Source: Ruminococcus sp. FC2018 (GTDB lineage Bacteria; Bacillota; Clostridia; Oscillospirales; Ruminococcaceae). From it: DNA of 64,000 bases. The notes beneath the pieces are model-generated. The model was not told the DNA's origin, made no database searches, and saw only the letters and a program-made list of their open reading frames with translations. Shown piece after piece: positions 16,675 through 24,827 of the stretch; the stretch's first letter is position 1, and each line of letters opens with the position of its first letter. Location of the stretch: assembly GCF_000621805.1 (NCBI RefSeq), contig NZ_JHXH01000005.1:123311-187310 (forward strand). The letters are read 5' to 3'. The position numbers and the translations under genes were made by a program.

Positions 16675-17994
16675 TTATGGTTTTGGATTTCCGCAGTTAG
16701 AGCAGAACTTACCGTCGTTTTCCTGTCCGCATGAGCAGGTCCACTTGCCGTTGTCAGCAGCTGGCTTTGGCTTGCCGCAGCCTGAGCAGAAGTTACCCTT
16801 GTTACCTGCCTGACCGCACTCCGGACAAGTCCAGCCGTCAGCCTGTGGAGCCGGCTTTGGCTTGCCGCAGCCTGAGCAGAAGTTGCCGGTGTTGCCGCCC
16901 TGGTTACATTCCGGACAAGTCCAGCCTGCTGCCTGAGCCTGCTGTGCAGCCTGAGCCTGCTGCTGCTGCATCTGCTGTTGCTGCATCTGCTGTTGCTGCT
17001 GCATCTGCATAGCGTTGTTCTGGCTGAAGCCGCCTGCAAGACCGCCTGCCATATTTCCTGCCATGCCCATGCCCATAAATGCGTTCATAGCGCCGTTCTC
17101 GTTAGATCCTGCTGCCTCAAAGCCACGAGCGATAGCGCCCTGGAGGTAGCCCTCACGAACGGTAGCATCCTGGAGCATAGCACCCTGGTTACGCATATTA
17201 AGCAGCTTCTTGGACTCCTCGCTGTAAGACATATCGCCCACAGCTGCTCTTTGGATTATCATACCACGGTTCTGAGTCCACTCTTCATCAAGAATGTTGC
17301 TCATGTATTTACCCAGCTCAACAGCCTTGCTTCTTACGAAAGAAATTCTCTCGCCGTCAGCAGACATCTGGTTGAGAGCGGAGCCGAAAGCCTCCAGGAA
17401 CTCGTCGAGGAACTGCTCGCTGATCGAGTCAAACTCCACCTGAGACTGATTTCTCGGAACAACGTTCTGATAGAACAGGATCGGGTCAACGATCTTGATA
17501 GAATATGTACCGTTAGCTCTGATCTCAAGCTCTGCATTATAGAAAGTATCAAAGTAGTTTACAGGGTTTCTTGTGCCGAATCTGTTGCCCTTGATCTCCT
17601 GAAGGTTGATGAAAAAGACCTTCTGGGAAGTAGGCTCTGTTCCGCCGTATTTAAAACGGGCGAAAGTTTCCTTGATAGATGCGCCGATACCGCCGCCGAA
17701 AATAGAAGGCAGAGATGAGTTATCCACCTTATAATAGCCCGGCTCATCGGTGTAACCTACCATCTTACCGCCGTCAACCAGCAGCATAGCCTGGTTATCG
17801 TAAACGTGGATGATAGATCCGTTTGAAACGGTATCACGTGTACCCTTAGTGTTGGAAGATCTCTCTCCCTTTCTTACGAACACACCCGGTGTGCAGACAG
17901 TGTGCTCGCCCATGTTGGCAGGCTCGATGACTTCAAGCCAGGTATCTGCCAATCCGCCGCCGACTGCTCCGGCAAGTGCTTTAATAAGTCCCAT
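16675..17994 (-). CDS. SPFH-domain protein with three C-terminal zinc ribbons (YdjI-like)
   Basis: 439 residues. N-terminal half is an SPFH/'virion core'-type domain (about 25-300). A Met/Gln-rich linker (QMQQQQQ repeats, about 325-350) leads to three tandem zinc ribbons: WTCPECNQGG..CSGCGKPKP, a near-identical copy, and WTCSCGQ..CSNCGNPKP. SPFH proteins scaffold membranes; the zinc ribbons could bind partners. Shine-Dalgarno GAGGAGGA precedes the ATG. Second gene of the operon, 14 bases after the membrane protein at 18009-18773. Confidence 0.9.
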   Translation of the reverse strand: MGLIKALAGAVGGGLADTWLEVIEPANMGEHTVCTPGVFVRKGERSSNTKGTRDTVSNGSIIHVYDNQAMLLVDGGKMVGYTDEPGYYKVDNSSLPSIFGGGIGASIKETFARFKYGGTEPTSQKVFFINLQEIKGNRFGTRNPVNYFDTFYNAELEIRANGTYSIKIVDPILFYQNVVPRNQSQVEFDSISEQFLDEFLEAFGSALNQMSADGERISFVRSKAVELGKYMSNILDEEWTQNRGMIIQRAAVGDMSYSEESKKLLNMRNQGAMLQDATVREGYLQGAIARGFEAAGSNENGAMNAFMGMGMAGNMAGGLAGGFSQNNAMQMQQQQQMQQQQMQQQQAQAAQQAQAAGWTCPECNQGGNTGNFCSGCGKPKPAPQADGWTCPECGQAGNKGNFCSGCGKPKPAADNGKWTCSCGQENDGKFCSNCGNPKP

Positions 17995-18008
17995 AACTTA
18001 TTCCTCCT

Positions 18009-18773
18009 CTATACTTTAGTAAAGTTATTGATTGACCAAACAAGTACATTTATCTGCAAAAGTGCAGAACCGCAGTATTCGCAATGCTTTGCGCCCAGCA
18101 CCGTTACCGGTGCGCCGCAGTTGGGACAATGACTTCCGATGGAGTCATTTCCGTGACCGATCTTTTCCATTTTGGTCTTATCCTGGACGTAGATAAACTC
18201 AACGTTGTATTTTTCCTGAGCTTTTCTGTTGGGGTCACCCTGGACCACCTTTCCGTCGGATCTTCTTTTGACCGTATGGTAATACTCAAGAGCGCTCTGC
18301 AAGGTTATCTTGCATATACCTGCTCGTTTGGTATACTGAGTGATGTCCGTCTGGTGAATGATACAGTCCGAGTAGTCCTCGTCGTAGTCGTTAGCCTGAT
18401 TCATCTCCACCAGGGATCTGATCTTGCTTCGCATATCGTCGCTTGCGTCCGTCACCACACTCATGTCGTCTGAGGACAGTGCAGCGAAAGCGGAAAGCAG
18501 AGCGTGCTCAGCCTTATTTTTGAACTGCTCATAGTTAAACTCGGGGAAGTCCCTCATTATCTGCGGCAGATATATCTTTGTCATTGAATTTACGGATTTA
18601 TGGGTATCCTCCAGAGTTTTATTGCTCTGATTGAGGGCATCTATGATACTGTCGGTACCGTACATTTCACGGGCGACTTTTTTTAGTCCTCTTCTGACGT
18701 AAAAGAAGATGATGATTGCGGTCAGAAGTATAATGCCTATCAATCCCAGGAATATATAACCTAAAATCTTCAC
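18009..18773 (-). CDS. Membrane-anchored zinc-ribbon protein, first gene of SPFH-TPM operon
   Basis: 254 residues: one N-terminal membrane helix (about 3-25), a helical domain with YLPQIMRDFPEFNYEQFKNK that recalls Tim44-like domains, and a C-terminal zinc ribbon HCPNCGAPV...HCEYCGSAL. The start is taken as GTG at 18773, 10 bases after GGGGAG; a TTG at 18791 is possible. Function unknown; context suggests membrane stress or quality control with the SPFH and TPM partners. Confidence 0.8.
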   Translation of the reverse strand: MKILGYIFLGLIGIILLTAIIIFFYVRRGLKKVAREMYGTDSIIDALNQSNKTLEDTHKSVNSMTKIYLPQIMRDFPEFNYEQFKNKAEHALLSAFAALSSDDMSVVTDASDDMRSKIRSLVEMNQANDYDEDYSDCIIHQTDITQYTKRAGICKITLQSALEYYHTVKRRSDGKVVQGDPNRKAQEKYNVEFIYVQDKTKMEKIGHGNDSIGSHCPNCGAPVTVLGAKHCEYCGSALLQINVLVWSINNFTKV

Positions 18774-18949
18774 TTTTTTGTTTCTCCCCAAAAACGCCTG
18801 TCAAAGGCGCTCATATATCTTTCACGAAAATATACACGTCACTAATGATAATTATACTTATTTTCGCTATAAAGTCAAGTGTATGTTCAAAAAAATTCAT
18901 TTAATTTGTCACAATTACTAAAAAAAGAGAGTTGTTTATTAAACACAAA

Positions 18950-18974
18950 AAGCCGCCCGTAAAACGGACGGCTT
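18950..18974 (-). terminator. Terminator of the hydrogenase operon
   Basis: On the minus strand AAGCCGTCCGT pairs with ACGGGCGGCTT, followed by TTTTTGTGTTT. Confidence 0.85.
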
Positions 18975-18995
18975 AAAGTCATGTTCTGTTTAAGA

Positions 18996-20741
18996 TCAGT
19001 GGTGACCTCTCTTAACATAAGTTGTATGCAGCAGCTTGTGAGCCTTCTCCTTGCCCGGAGCCTCAAAGTACTCGTCATACAGCAGCTTCATAACAGGGCT
19101 CTCGTGAGACCTTCTCAGCTGGTTAGCCTCGTCGGAGTTGTAAAGAGCGGAAGCTCTGATGGATTTGTAGTCAACATAGTTGCGGACACTGTCGCTTGTA
19201 ACAGGCTGACCGCCGCCGTTGATACAACCGCCGGGACAAGCCATTACCTCAACGAAGTGGTAATTCTTCTCGCCGCTGATGATCTGGTCAACGATCTTTC
19301 TTGCGTTAGCAAGACCGGAAGCAACAGCCACATTCAGCTCAACTCCGCCAACCTTATAGGTAGCTTCCTTGATACCCTGTGTGCCACGGACTTCCTTGAA
19401 CTCAACAGCCTTGCAGGTGCCGTCAAGAGTAGCAGCTGCGGTTCTGAGAGCAGCCTCCATAACACCGCCTGTTGCGCCGAAGATAACGCCTGCGCCTGTT
19501 GCGGTCTCGAAAGGCTGGTCGAACTTCTCGTCCTGAAGGTTTACGAAGTCGATACCTGCGGACTGGATCATTCTGCCCAGCTCACGTGTGGTGAGAGCAA
19601 CATCAACATCGTCGAATTCCTGAGTTCTCTGTTCTTCTCTTGTGACCTCAAACTTCTTTGCGGTACAAGGGATAACGCTGACAACAAACAGGTTCTTAGG
19701 ATCGATGCCGTTCTTCTCGCAGTAGTAGCTCTTGAGAACTGCGCCGAACATCTGCTGAGGCGACTTACATGTAGAAATGTGATCCAGGAAATCAGGGTAA
19801 TAATGCTCACAGAATTTCACCCAGCCCGGGCAGCATGATGTGAACATCGGCAGGGTCTTTCCGCCCTTGATGCGCTCGATAAGCTCGTTAGCCTCCTCCA
19901 TGATGGTAAGGTCGGCAGTAACGTTCATGTCGAATACGCCGTCTGCACCCAGTCTTCTGATAGCAGCAGCCATTTTGCCCTCAACGTTTGTGCCCATAGG
20001 CATATTGAAAGCTTCACCCAGAGTAGCTCTTACAGCAGGAGCTGTGAAGAATACAACCTTCTTCTCAGGATCAGCCAGTGCGTTCCATACAGCGTCCTCG
20101 TTGCTCTTTTCACGCAGAGCGCCAACAGGGCAAGCTACGATACACTGTCCGCAGCCAACGCATGGGGACTCCATAAGGTTCTTGTCGAAAGCACAGTCAA
20201 CGTGTACCTTGAATCCTCTTTCGATCTTACCGATAACGGAAACGCTCTGAACGTCCTTACAAGCAGCGATACATCTCATGCACTTAACGCACTTGTTGTT
20301 ATCTCTGATGAGATATGGTGAAGAGGTGTCAAGCTCATACTCGGGATCGCCCTCGCCTGAGAATCTGTCCTCGTCCACCTGATAGTCTATAGCAAGCTTC
20401 TGCAGCTCGCAGTGATTGTTTCTGATACATGAAAGACACTTTTTCTTGTGGTTGGAAAGCAGCAGTTCAACAGTTGTCTTTCTTGAAGCTCTTACCTTAG
20501 GAGTGTTGGTCTGTACCTCCATACCCTCTGATACAGGGTGAGTACAAGCAGCCACCAGTCCTCTTGCGCCTGTTGCTTCAACAACGCAGATACGGCAAGC
20601 GCCTATGCAGTTAACATCCTTGAGGTAGCAAAGTGTAGGTATCTCTACATTTGCAGCCTTTGCAGCGTCCAGGATAGTAGAGCCTTCGGGTACCTCAACG
20701 GGGATGCCGTTTATTTTTACATGAATCATCTGATTTTCCAT
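18996..20741 (-). CDS. hydA: [FeFe] hydrogenase catalytic subunit, trimeric type
   Basis: 581 residues. In order: N-terminal [2Fe-2S] ferredoxin domain (CxxxxCRIC), a His-Cys cluster site (CLSCIRNNHCELQ), two [4Fe-4S] clusters (CVKCMRCIAAC and CVGCGQCIVACP), then the H-cluster domain with TSCCPGW (L1), IPCTAKKFE (L2) and ACPGGCINGGG (L3). It reduces protons or oxidises H2; with HydB and HydC it probably couples NAD(H) and ferredoxin by electron bifurcation. L2 reads IPC where the classic motif is MPC. Shine-Dalgarno AGGAGGG upstream; 22 bases behind hydB. Confidence 0.96.
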   Translation of the reverse strand: MENQMIHVKINGIPVEVPEGSTILDAAKAANVEIPTLCYLKDVNCIGACRICVVEATGARGLVAACTHPVSEGMEVQTNTPKVRASRKTTVELLLSNHKKKCLSCIRNNHCELQKLAIDYQVDEDRFSGEGDPEYELDTSSPYLIRDNNKCVKCMRCIAACKDVQSVSVIGKIERGFKVHVDCAFDKNLMESPCVGCGQCIVACPVGALREKSNEDAVWNALADPEKKVVFFTAPAVRATLGEAFNMPMGTNVEGKMAAAIRRLGADGVFDMNVTADLTIMEEANELIERIKGGKTLPMFTSCCPGWVKFCEHYYPDFLDHISTCKSPQQMFGAVLKSYYCEKNGIDPKNLFVVSVIPCTAKKFEVTREEQRTQEFDDVDVALTTRELGRMIQSAGIDFVNLQDEKFDQPFETATGAGVIFGATGGVMEAALRTAAATLDGTCKAVEFKEVRGTQGIKEATYKVGGVELNVAVASGLANARKIVDQIISGEKNYHFVEVMACPGGCINGGGQPVTSDSVRNYVDYKSIRASALYNSDEANQLRRSHESPVMKLLYDEYFEAPGKEKAHKLLHTTYVKRGHH

Positions 20742-20763
20742 TAGTTACTTACCCTCCTCTACC

Positions 20764-22656
20764 TTACTTCTTTATGATCGCATCAAACTTACAGTTGGAC
20801 ATACATACGCCGCACTTGATGCACTTGGATTGGTCGATAACGTGAGGCTGCTTAACTGTACCGTTAATAGCCTTAACAGGACAGTTCCTTGCACAAAGGG
20901 TACAGCCCTTGCACTTATCGGCAACGATCTCGTAGCTCAGCAGGCTCTTGCAAACGCCTGCAGGGCACTTCTTATCCTTGATATGAGCTTCATACTCATC
21001 TCTGAAGGACTTGAGTGTAGAAAGAACAGGGTTCGGAGCAGACTGACCCAGAGCGCACAGAGAGGAGCTCTTCATGTGAGTAGCAAGCTCTTCCAGCTTG
21101 TCGATATCCTCCATGGTGCCCTTGCCGGAGGTGATCTTTTCAAGGATCTGGAGAAGTCTCTTTGTGCCCACACGGCAAGGAGTACACTTACCGCAGGACT
21201 CGTCAACGGTGAACTCGAGGTAGAACTTGGAGATATCCACCATACAGGTGTCCTCGTCCATAACGATAAGTCCGCCGGAGCCCATCATAGAGCCCAGAGC
21301 TACCAGGTGTTCATAGTCGATAGGAGTGTCTATATACTTAGCAGGGATACATCCGCCGGAAGGACCGCCTGTCTGAGCAGCCTTGAACTTCTTTCCGTTA
21401 GGGATACCGCCGCCTATTTCTTCAACTACCTCACGCAGTGTAGTACCCATAGGTACCTCAACAAGACCTACGTTGGTGATCTTTCCGCCCAGAGCGAATA
21501 CCTTTGTGCCCTTGGATGTTTCGGTACCCATAGAAGCGTACCATGCAGCACCCTTGCGGATGATCTGAGCGATGTTGGCAAGAGTCTCAACGTTGTTAAG
21601 AACGGTTGGCTTGCCGAAAAGTCCCTTGACAGCAGGGAACGGAGGACGTGGACGAGGCTCGCCTCTGTGACCTTCGATTGAAGTCATAAGAGCTGTTTCC
21701 TCACCGCAAACGAATGCGCCTGCGCCAAGTCTGATCTCGATGTCGAAATCAAAGCCTGTGCCGAAGATGTCCTTGCCCAGCAGACCTCTTTCTCTTGCCT
21801 GCTGCAGAGCTACTGAAAGTCTGTGAACGGCAACAGGGTACTCTGCACGAACGTAAACAAAGCCCTGATGAGCGCCGATAGCGTAAGCTGCAATAGCCAT
21901 AGCCTCGATTATAGCGTGCGGGTCACCCTCAAGGATAGATCTGTCCATGAATGCGCCCGGGTCGCCCTCGTCGGCGTTACAAGCAACATACTTTATATCG
22001 TTCTGTGAAGCCTTTGCGAACATCCATTTCTTACCTGTCGGGAAGCCTGCACCGCCTCTGCCTCTGATGCCGGAATCAAGGACTTCCTTGATAACGTCGT
22101 CCTGAGACATGGAGGTGAGGACCTTGTACAGAGCCTCATATCCGTGAGTTCCTATGTACTCTTCGATGTTTTCAGGGTCAATAACGCCGCAGTTACGCAG
22201 AGCGATACGTCTTTGTTTCTTATAGAAGTTAGTCTCTGCAAGAGAGATGATAGAGCCGTCCTCGTGGATAGTCTCCTGGTAAAGCAGATCCTTGCAGATG
22301 TTGCCTTCCTTGAGATGCTCCTTAACAACTCTTCTTACGCCCTCGGGAGTAGCCTGCGCATAGAAAACGCCCTCAGGATAAACGATCATGATAGGACCCA
22401 GTGAACAAAGACCGAAGCAGCCTGTTCTTACAACGAGTATCTCGTTTTCGATGCCCTGCTGCTTGAGCTCGTCCTCAAGAGCAGCAAGCACTTTTTTACT
22501 TCCTGATGACTGGCAGCCTGTACCGCCGCACACAAGCACCTGCTTGCGGTAGCCGGTCTTTTCAGCCAGCTTTTCAGCCTCTGAAGCGATAATACGTCTG
22601 ACCTTGATAAGGTCGGATTTGGATTCTCTTATCTGATTAAGTTCATTGATGGTCAT
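20764..22656 (-). CDS. hydB: Hydrogenase flavoprotein subunit HydB (NuoF-like)
   Basis: 630 residues. N-terminal thioredoxin-like [2Fe-2S] domain (CGGTGCQSSG...CFGLCSLGP), a NuoF core with NADH/FMN-binding GRGGAGFPTGKKW and GAGAFVCGEETALM, the SCGKCTPCR iron-sulfur site, and two C-terminal [4Fe-4S] clusters (CKGCTLCARNCP and CIKCGVCMSNC). It oxidises or reduces NAD and is the branching point for electrons in HydABC. It shares one base with the hydC stop, so translation is coupled. Confidence 0.96.
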   Translation of the reverse strand: MTINELNQIRESKSDLIKVRRIIASEAEKLAEKTGYRKQVLVCGGTGCQSSGSKKVLAALEDELKQQGIENEILVVRTGCFGLCSLGPIMIVYPEGVFYAQATPEGVRRVVKEHLKEGNICKDLLYQETIHEDGSIISLAETNFYKKQRRIALRNCGVIDPENIEEYIGTHGYEALYKVLTSMSQDDVIKEVLDSGIRGRGGAGFPTGKKWMFAKASQNDIKYVACNADEGDPGAFMDRSILEGDPHAIIEAMAIAAYAIGAHQGFVYVRAEYPVAVHRLSVALQQARERGLLGKDIFGTGFDFDIEIRLGAGAFVCGEETALMTSIEGHRGEPRPRPPFPAVKGLFGKPTVLNNVETLANIAQIIRKGAAWYASMGTETSKGTKVFALGGKITNVGLVEVPMGTTLREVVEEIGGGIPNGKKFKAAQTGGPSGGCIPAKYIDTPIDYEHLVALGSMMGSGGLIVMDEDTCMVDISKFYLEFTVDESCGKCTPCRVGTKRLLQILEKITSGKGTMEDIDKLEELATHMKSSSLCALGQSAPNPVLSTLKSFRDEYEAHIKDKKCPAGVCKSLLSYEIVADKCKGCTLCARNCPVKAINGTVKQPHVIDQSKCIKCGVCMSNCKFDAIIKK

Positions 22657-23168
22657 TATTCAGCTGCACCTCCCTCGTTGCGGTATGAATCAAGTATTTT
22701 CTTAACCTGATCGGGAACAAGCTTTCCGTAAACTTCCTCACCGATAGTCATGACCGGTGCAAGTCCGCAAGCGCCTACGCATCTGCATGAATCGATGGAG
22801 AAAAGACCGTCGGGAGTGCATTCACCGCTCTTGATGCCCAGCTGATTTTCAACAGCCTCAAGGATCTTGTCCGAGCCTTTAACATAGCAGGCAGTTCCCA
22901 GGCAAACGCTGATCTGATGCTTGCCCTTTGGTGTAAGGGAGAACTGAGAATAGAAGGTAGCAACGCCGTACACTTCGGAAAGGGAAATACCCAGTCCGTC
23001 AGCGACCATTTGCTGTACCTCCAAGGGAAGATAGCCGTAGATGCCCTGTGCTTCCTGAAGTACAGGCATCAGTCCGCCCGGCTGGTCGTGATGCTTAGCG
23101 ATCACGTCCTTGAGAGCAGCTTCCTGCTCAGCAGTACCCTTAAATTCGTTCAGGGTTTTTTCTGACAT
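22656..23168 (-). CDS. hydC: Hydrogenase subunit HydC (NuoE-like thioredoxin-fold [2Fe-2S] protein)
   Basis: 170 residues of NuoE type: helical N-terminus, GVATFYSQFSLTPKG, then the four cysteines CLGTACYVKGS and CRCVGACGLAP for one [2Fe-2S] cluster. First gene of the hydCBA operon, with Shine-Dalgarno AGGAGG seven bases from the ATG. Confidence 0.95.
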   Translation of the reverse strand: MSEKTLNEFKGTAEQEAALKDVIAKHHDQPGGLMPVLQEAQGIYGYLPLEVQQMVADGLGISLSEVYGVATFYSQFSLTPKGKHQISVCLGTACYVKGSDKILEAVENQLGIKSGECTPDGLFSIDSCRCVGACGLAPVMTIGEEVYGKLVPDQVKKILDSYRNEGGAAE

Positions 23169-23273
23169 AATATAACCTCCTCAATAAATTTTGCCATAGC
23201 TGATAATAAAAAATAGCAAACGCATAAAATACGGGCGCAACAGAGCATTACATACCCATTGTGCCACAACTTG

Positions 23274-23302
23274 ATTATACAACAAAATACGTGAAAATTC
23301 AA
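23274..23302 (-). promoter_or_regulatory. Sigma-A promoter of hydCBA with adjacent palindrome
   Basis: Minus strand TTGAAT (23302-23297), 17-base spacer, TATAAT (23279-23274). TTGTGCCACAA directly downstream could be a repressor site; it is shorter than a Rex operator. Confidence 0.7.
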
Positions 23303-23826
23303 GCAAATTGCTGTTTTTTGAGTCTTCCTGAGGCTTTCGGATGGAATCGAAAACCGGTTTTCGCTCGGCGTTAATTTTCAGTTAAATATTTGTGAGATGC
23401 GTGCATAAAACAGCCGAAACATTGTGCGAATCAAACAATAAAAATGACTGTGTTCCTTCGTTTCAAGTTTAGTTACCTAAACAAAACTAATCATATTTCC
23501 GAAATTTTCGCAAAACAATTCTGCATACCTTTTTTGTAGGTTTTTTAAATTCTACGTATTTCATAAATCAAAGGGAGCATTTTGGGGTAATTTTACATAT
23601 ATTTTTTGCCCGAAAATGGTCCGTTTCCACCAAAAAAACGAAACTCGCCTGATTTTCCCAAAAACGTTTTGTTTTCAAAACTTCAATATCCCCGGTGTTG
23701 TCCGGCGCTAACAGCAAAACCAACGTATCTACGTTGTTTTCTAATGAAAGTTTAGAATTTCTAAACCGCTTTTTGCACTTCATATAACCTGTCCGCCGAA
23801 GGAGAAAAGTTCTGTAAAACACGAAA

Positions 23827-23851
23827 ACAGGCCGGCTGTTAACCCGACCTG
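23827..23851 (-). terminator. Terminator of the cytidylate-kinase-like gene
   Basis: Minus strand ACAGGTCGG pairs with CCGGCCTGT (one G-T pair), then TTTTCGTGTTTT. Confidence 0.75.
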
Positions 23852-23889
23852 TCTCGTAGTAAGGAAAGTAAAATGAATTAAAAATGGAA

Positions 23890-24522
23890 TTAGTCTTTTT
23901 TAGCGGCAGCTTCTTTGATGTCGATATACGACTTCATAAGCTCAACTGCACCGTCGATACCTGTCCTGGAGGTGTTAATGCAAAGATCGAAATTCCTTGC
24001 CTCGCCCCACTTCATGTCTGTGTAGTAGTTGTAATACGAAGCACGGCGCTTGTCGGTCTTTTTGATAAAGTCCTCCACCTTGTTCTTTTCTATGTCGTAT
24101 CTCTCAAGGATCCTGCGCTTCTTCTCGGCTGTATTGCCTGTAATAAAGAAGTTCACAACATTCTTTTCTCCCTTGAGAACATAATCTGCGCAGCGACCAA
24201 CGATAACGCACGGTCCTTGCTGAGCAATGTGTTTTATAGTCTCGAACTGTGCAAGAAATATCTTTTGGTTCATAGGCATTTCTGGGCTTATTCTTCCGTC
24301 CGAGCCAACAGGGTAGCTGCCCATTACCAGAGAATAGAGGAAACTGTTTGTGTAAGCCTCATCATTTCTGTCAAAAAGCTCACGGCAAATTCCGCTTTCC
24401 TTTGAAGCGAGCTCCAGAAGCTCCTTATCGTAGAAGGGTATACCCAGCCTTTCGGAAAGCTTTTTGCCTATTTCACGTCCGCCGCTGCCAAACTCACGGC
24501 TGATAGTAATAACGGAATTCAT
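23890..24522 (-). CDS. Cytidylate kinase-like family protein, copy 1
   Basis: 210 residues. N-terminal P-loop-like REFGSGGREIG, then FYDKELLELASKESG, GRCADYVLK and DKRRASYYNYYT, the pattern of cytidylate-kinase-2 proteins, which are P-loop NMP-kinase relatives of mostly unknown substrate. The start at 24522 fits AAAGGAG 10 bases upstream; an ATG at 24543 overlaps that site. A second member is at 34530-35123. Confidence 0.88.
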   Translation of the reverse strand: MNSVITISREFGSGGREIGKKLSERLGIPFYDKELLELASKESGICRELFDRNDEAYTNSFLYSLVMGSYPVGSDGRISPEMPMNQKIFLAQFETIKHIAQQGPCVIVGRCADYVLKGEKNVVNFFITGNTAEKKRRILERYDIEKNKVEDFIKKTDKRRASYYNYYTDMKWGEARNFDLCINTSRTGIDGAVELMKSYIDIKEAAAKKD

Positions 24523-24827
24523 AAAACAAGCACTCCTTTCCACGGCGGGATAAATCTTACCGTAAGTTCAGTATACCACATTTTAAAGGCTTTGTATAGA
24601 TTTTGTGAGAAAATTGTTTCACAAATTTGCGCCGTTCGATTTGTATACTTTGACAATAGCACGCAATATATTGTGGATTGTATTGTGTAAAATGCCAATT
24701 TCACCCGTTCGCCCAAGCGCATTGTGGTAATGCTTGCCGGTATCCTGTTTGGCTGGTACGTGCAAAAAAAACCGATGCCTGCGCAGAGCAAAGCATCGGT
24801 TATGTGGTGTACGATTATGATATACGG
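24523..24827. other. Intergenic region upstream of the cytidylate-kinase-like gene
   Basis: About 300 bases without a gene. It contains an inverted repeat TTTGTGA-N10-TCACAAA (24602-24625), a TATACT element near 24576 on the minus strand, and the metY terminator at its right end. Confidence 0.5.
24763..24801 (-). terminator. Terminator of metY
   Basis: Minus strand ACCGATGC pairs with GCATCGGT, then TTTTTTT. Confidence 0.88.

Larger units (their letters stand above)
23169..23889. other. Gene-poor 0.7 kb region with promoter and several palindromes
   Basis: No convincing gene. It holds the hyd promoter, the palindrome TTGTGCCACAA (23259-23269) just downstream of its -10, a perfect 16-base palindrome CGAAAACCGGTTTTCG (23348-23363), GTTTAG-TTAC-CTAAAC (23467-23482), and a terminator at 23827-23851. 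The AT-rich stretch 23380-23800 has an open minus-strand frame without Shine-Dalgarno, which I do not accept as a gene. Confidence 0.6.

Noticed and set aside
23259..23269. TTGTGCCACAA as a Rex operator
   Set aside because: The half-site fits, but spacing is one base where Rex sites need about six; kept only as an unnamed palindrome.
23568..23822. 84-codon open frame on the minus strand
   Set aside because: No Shine-Dalgarno, AT-rich, no family-like motif, lies in a palindrome-rich gap; probably chance.
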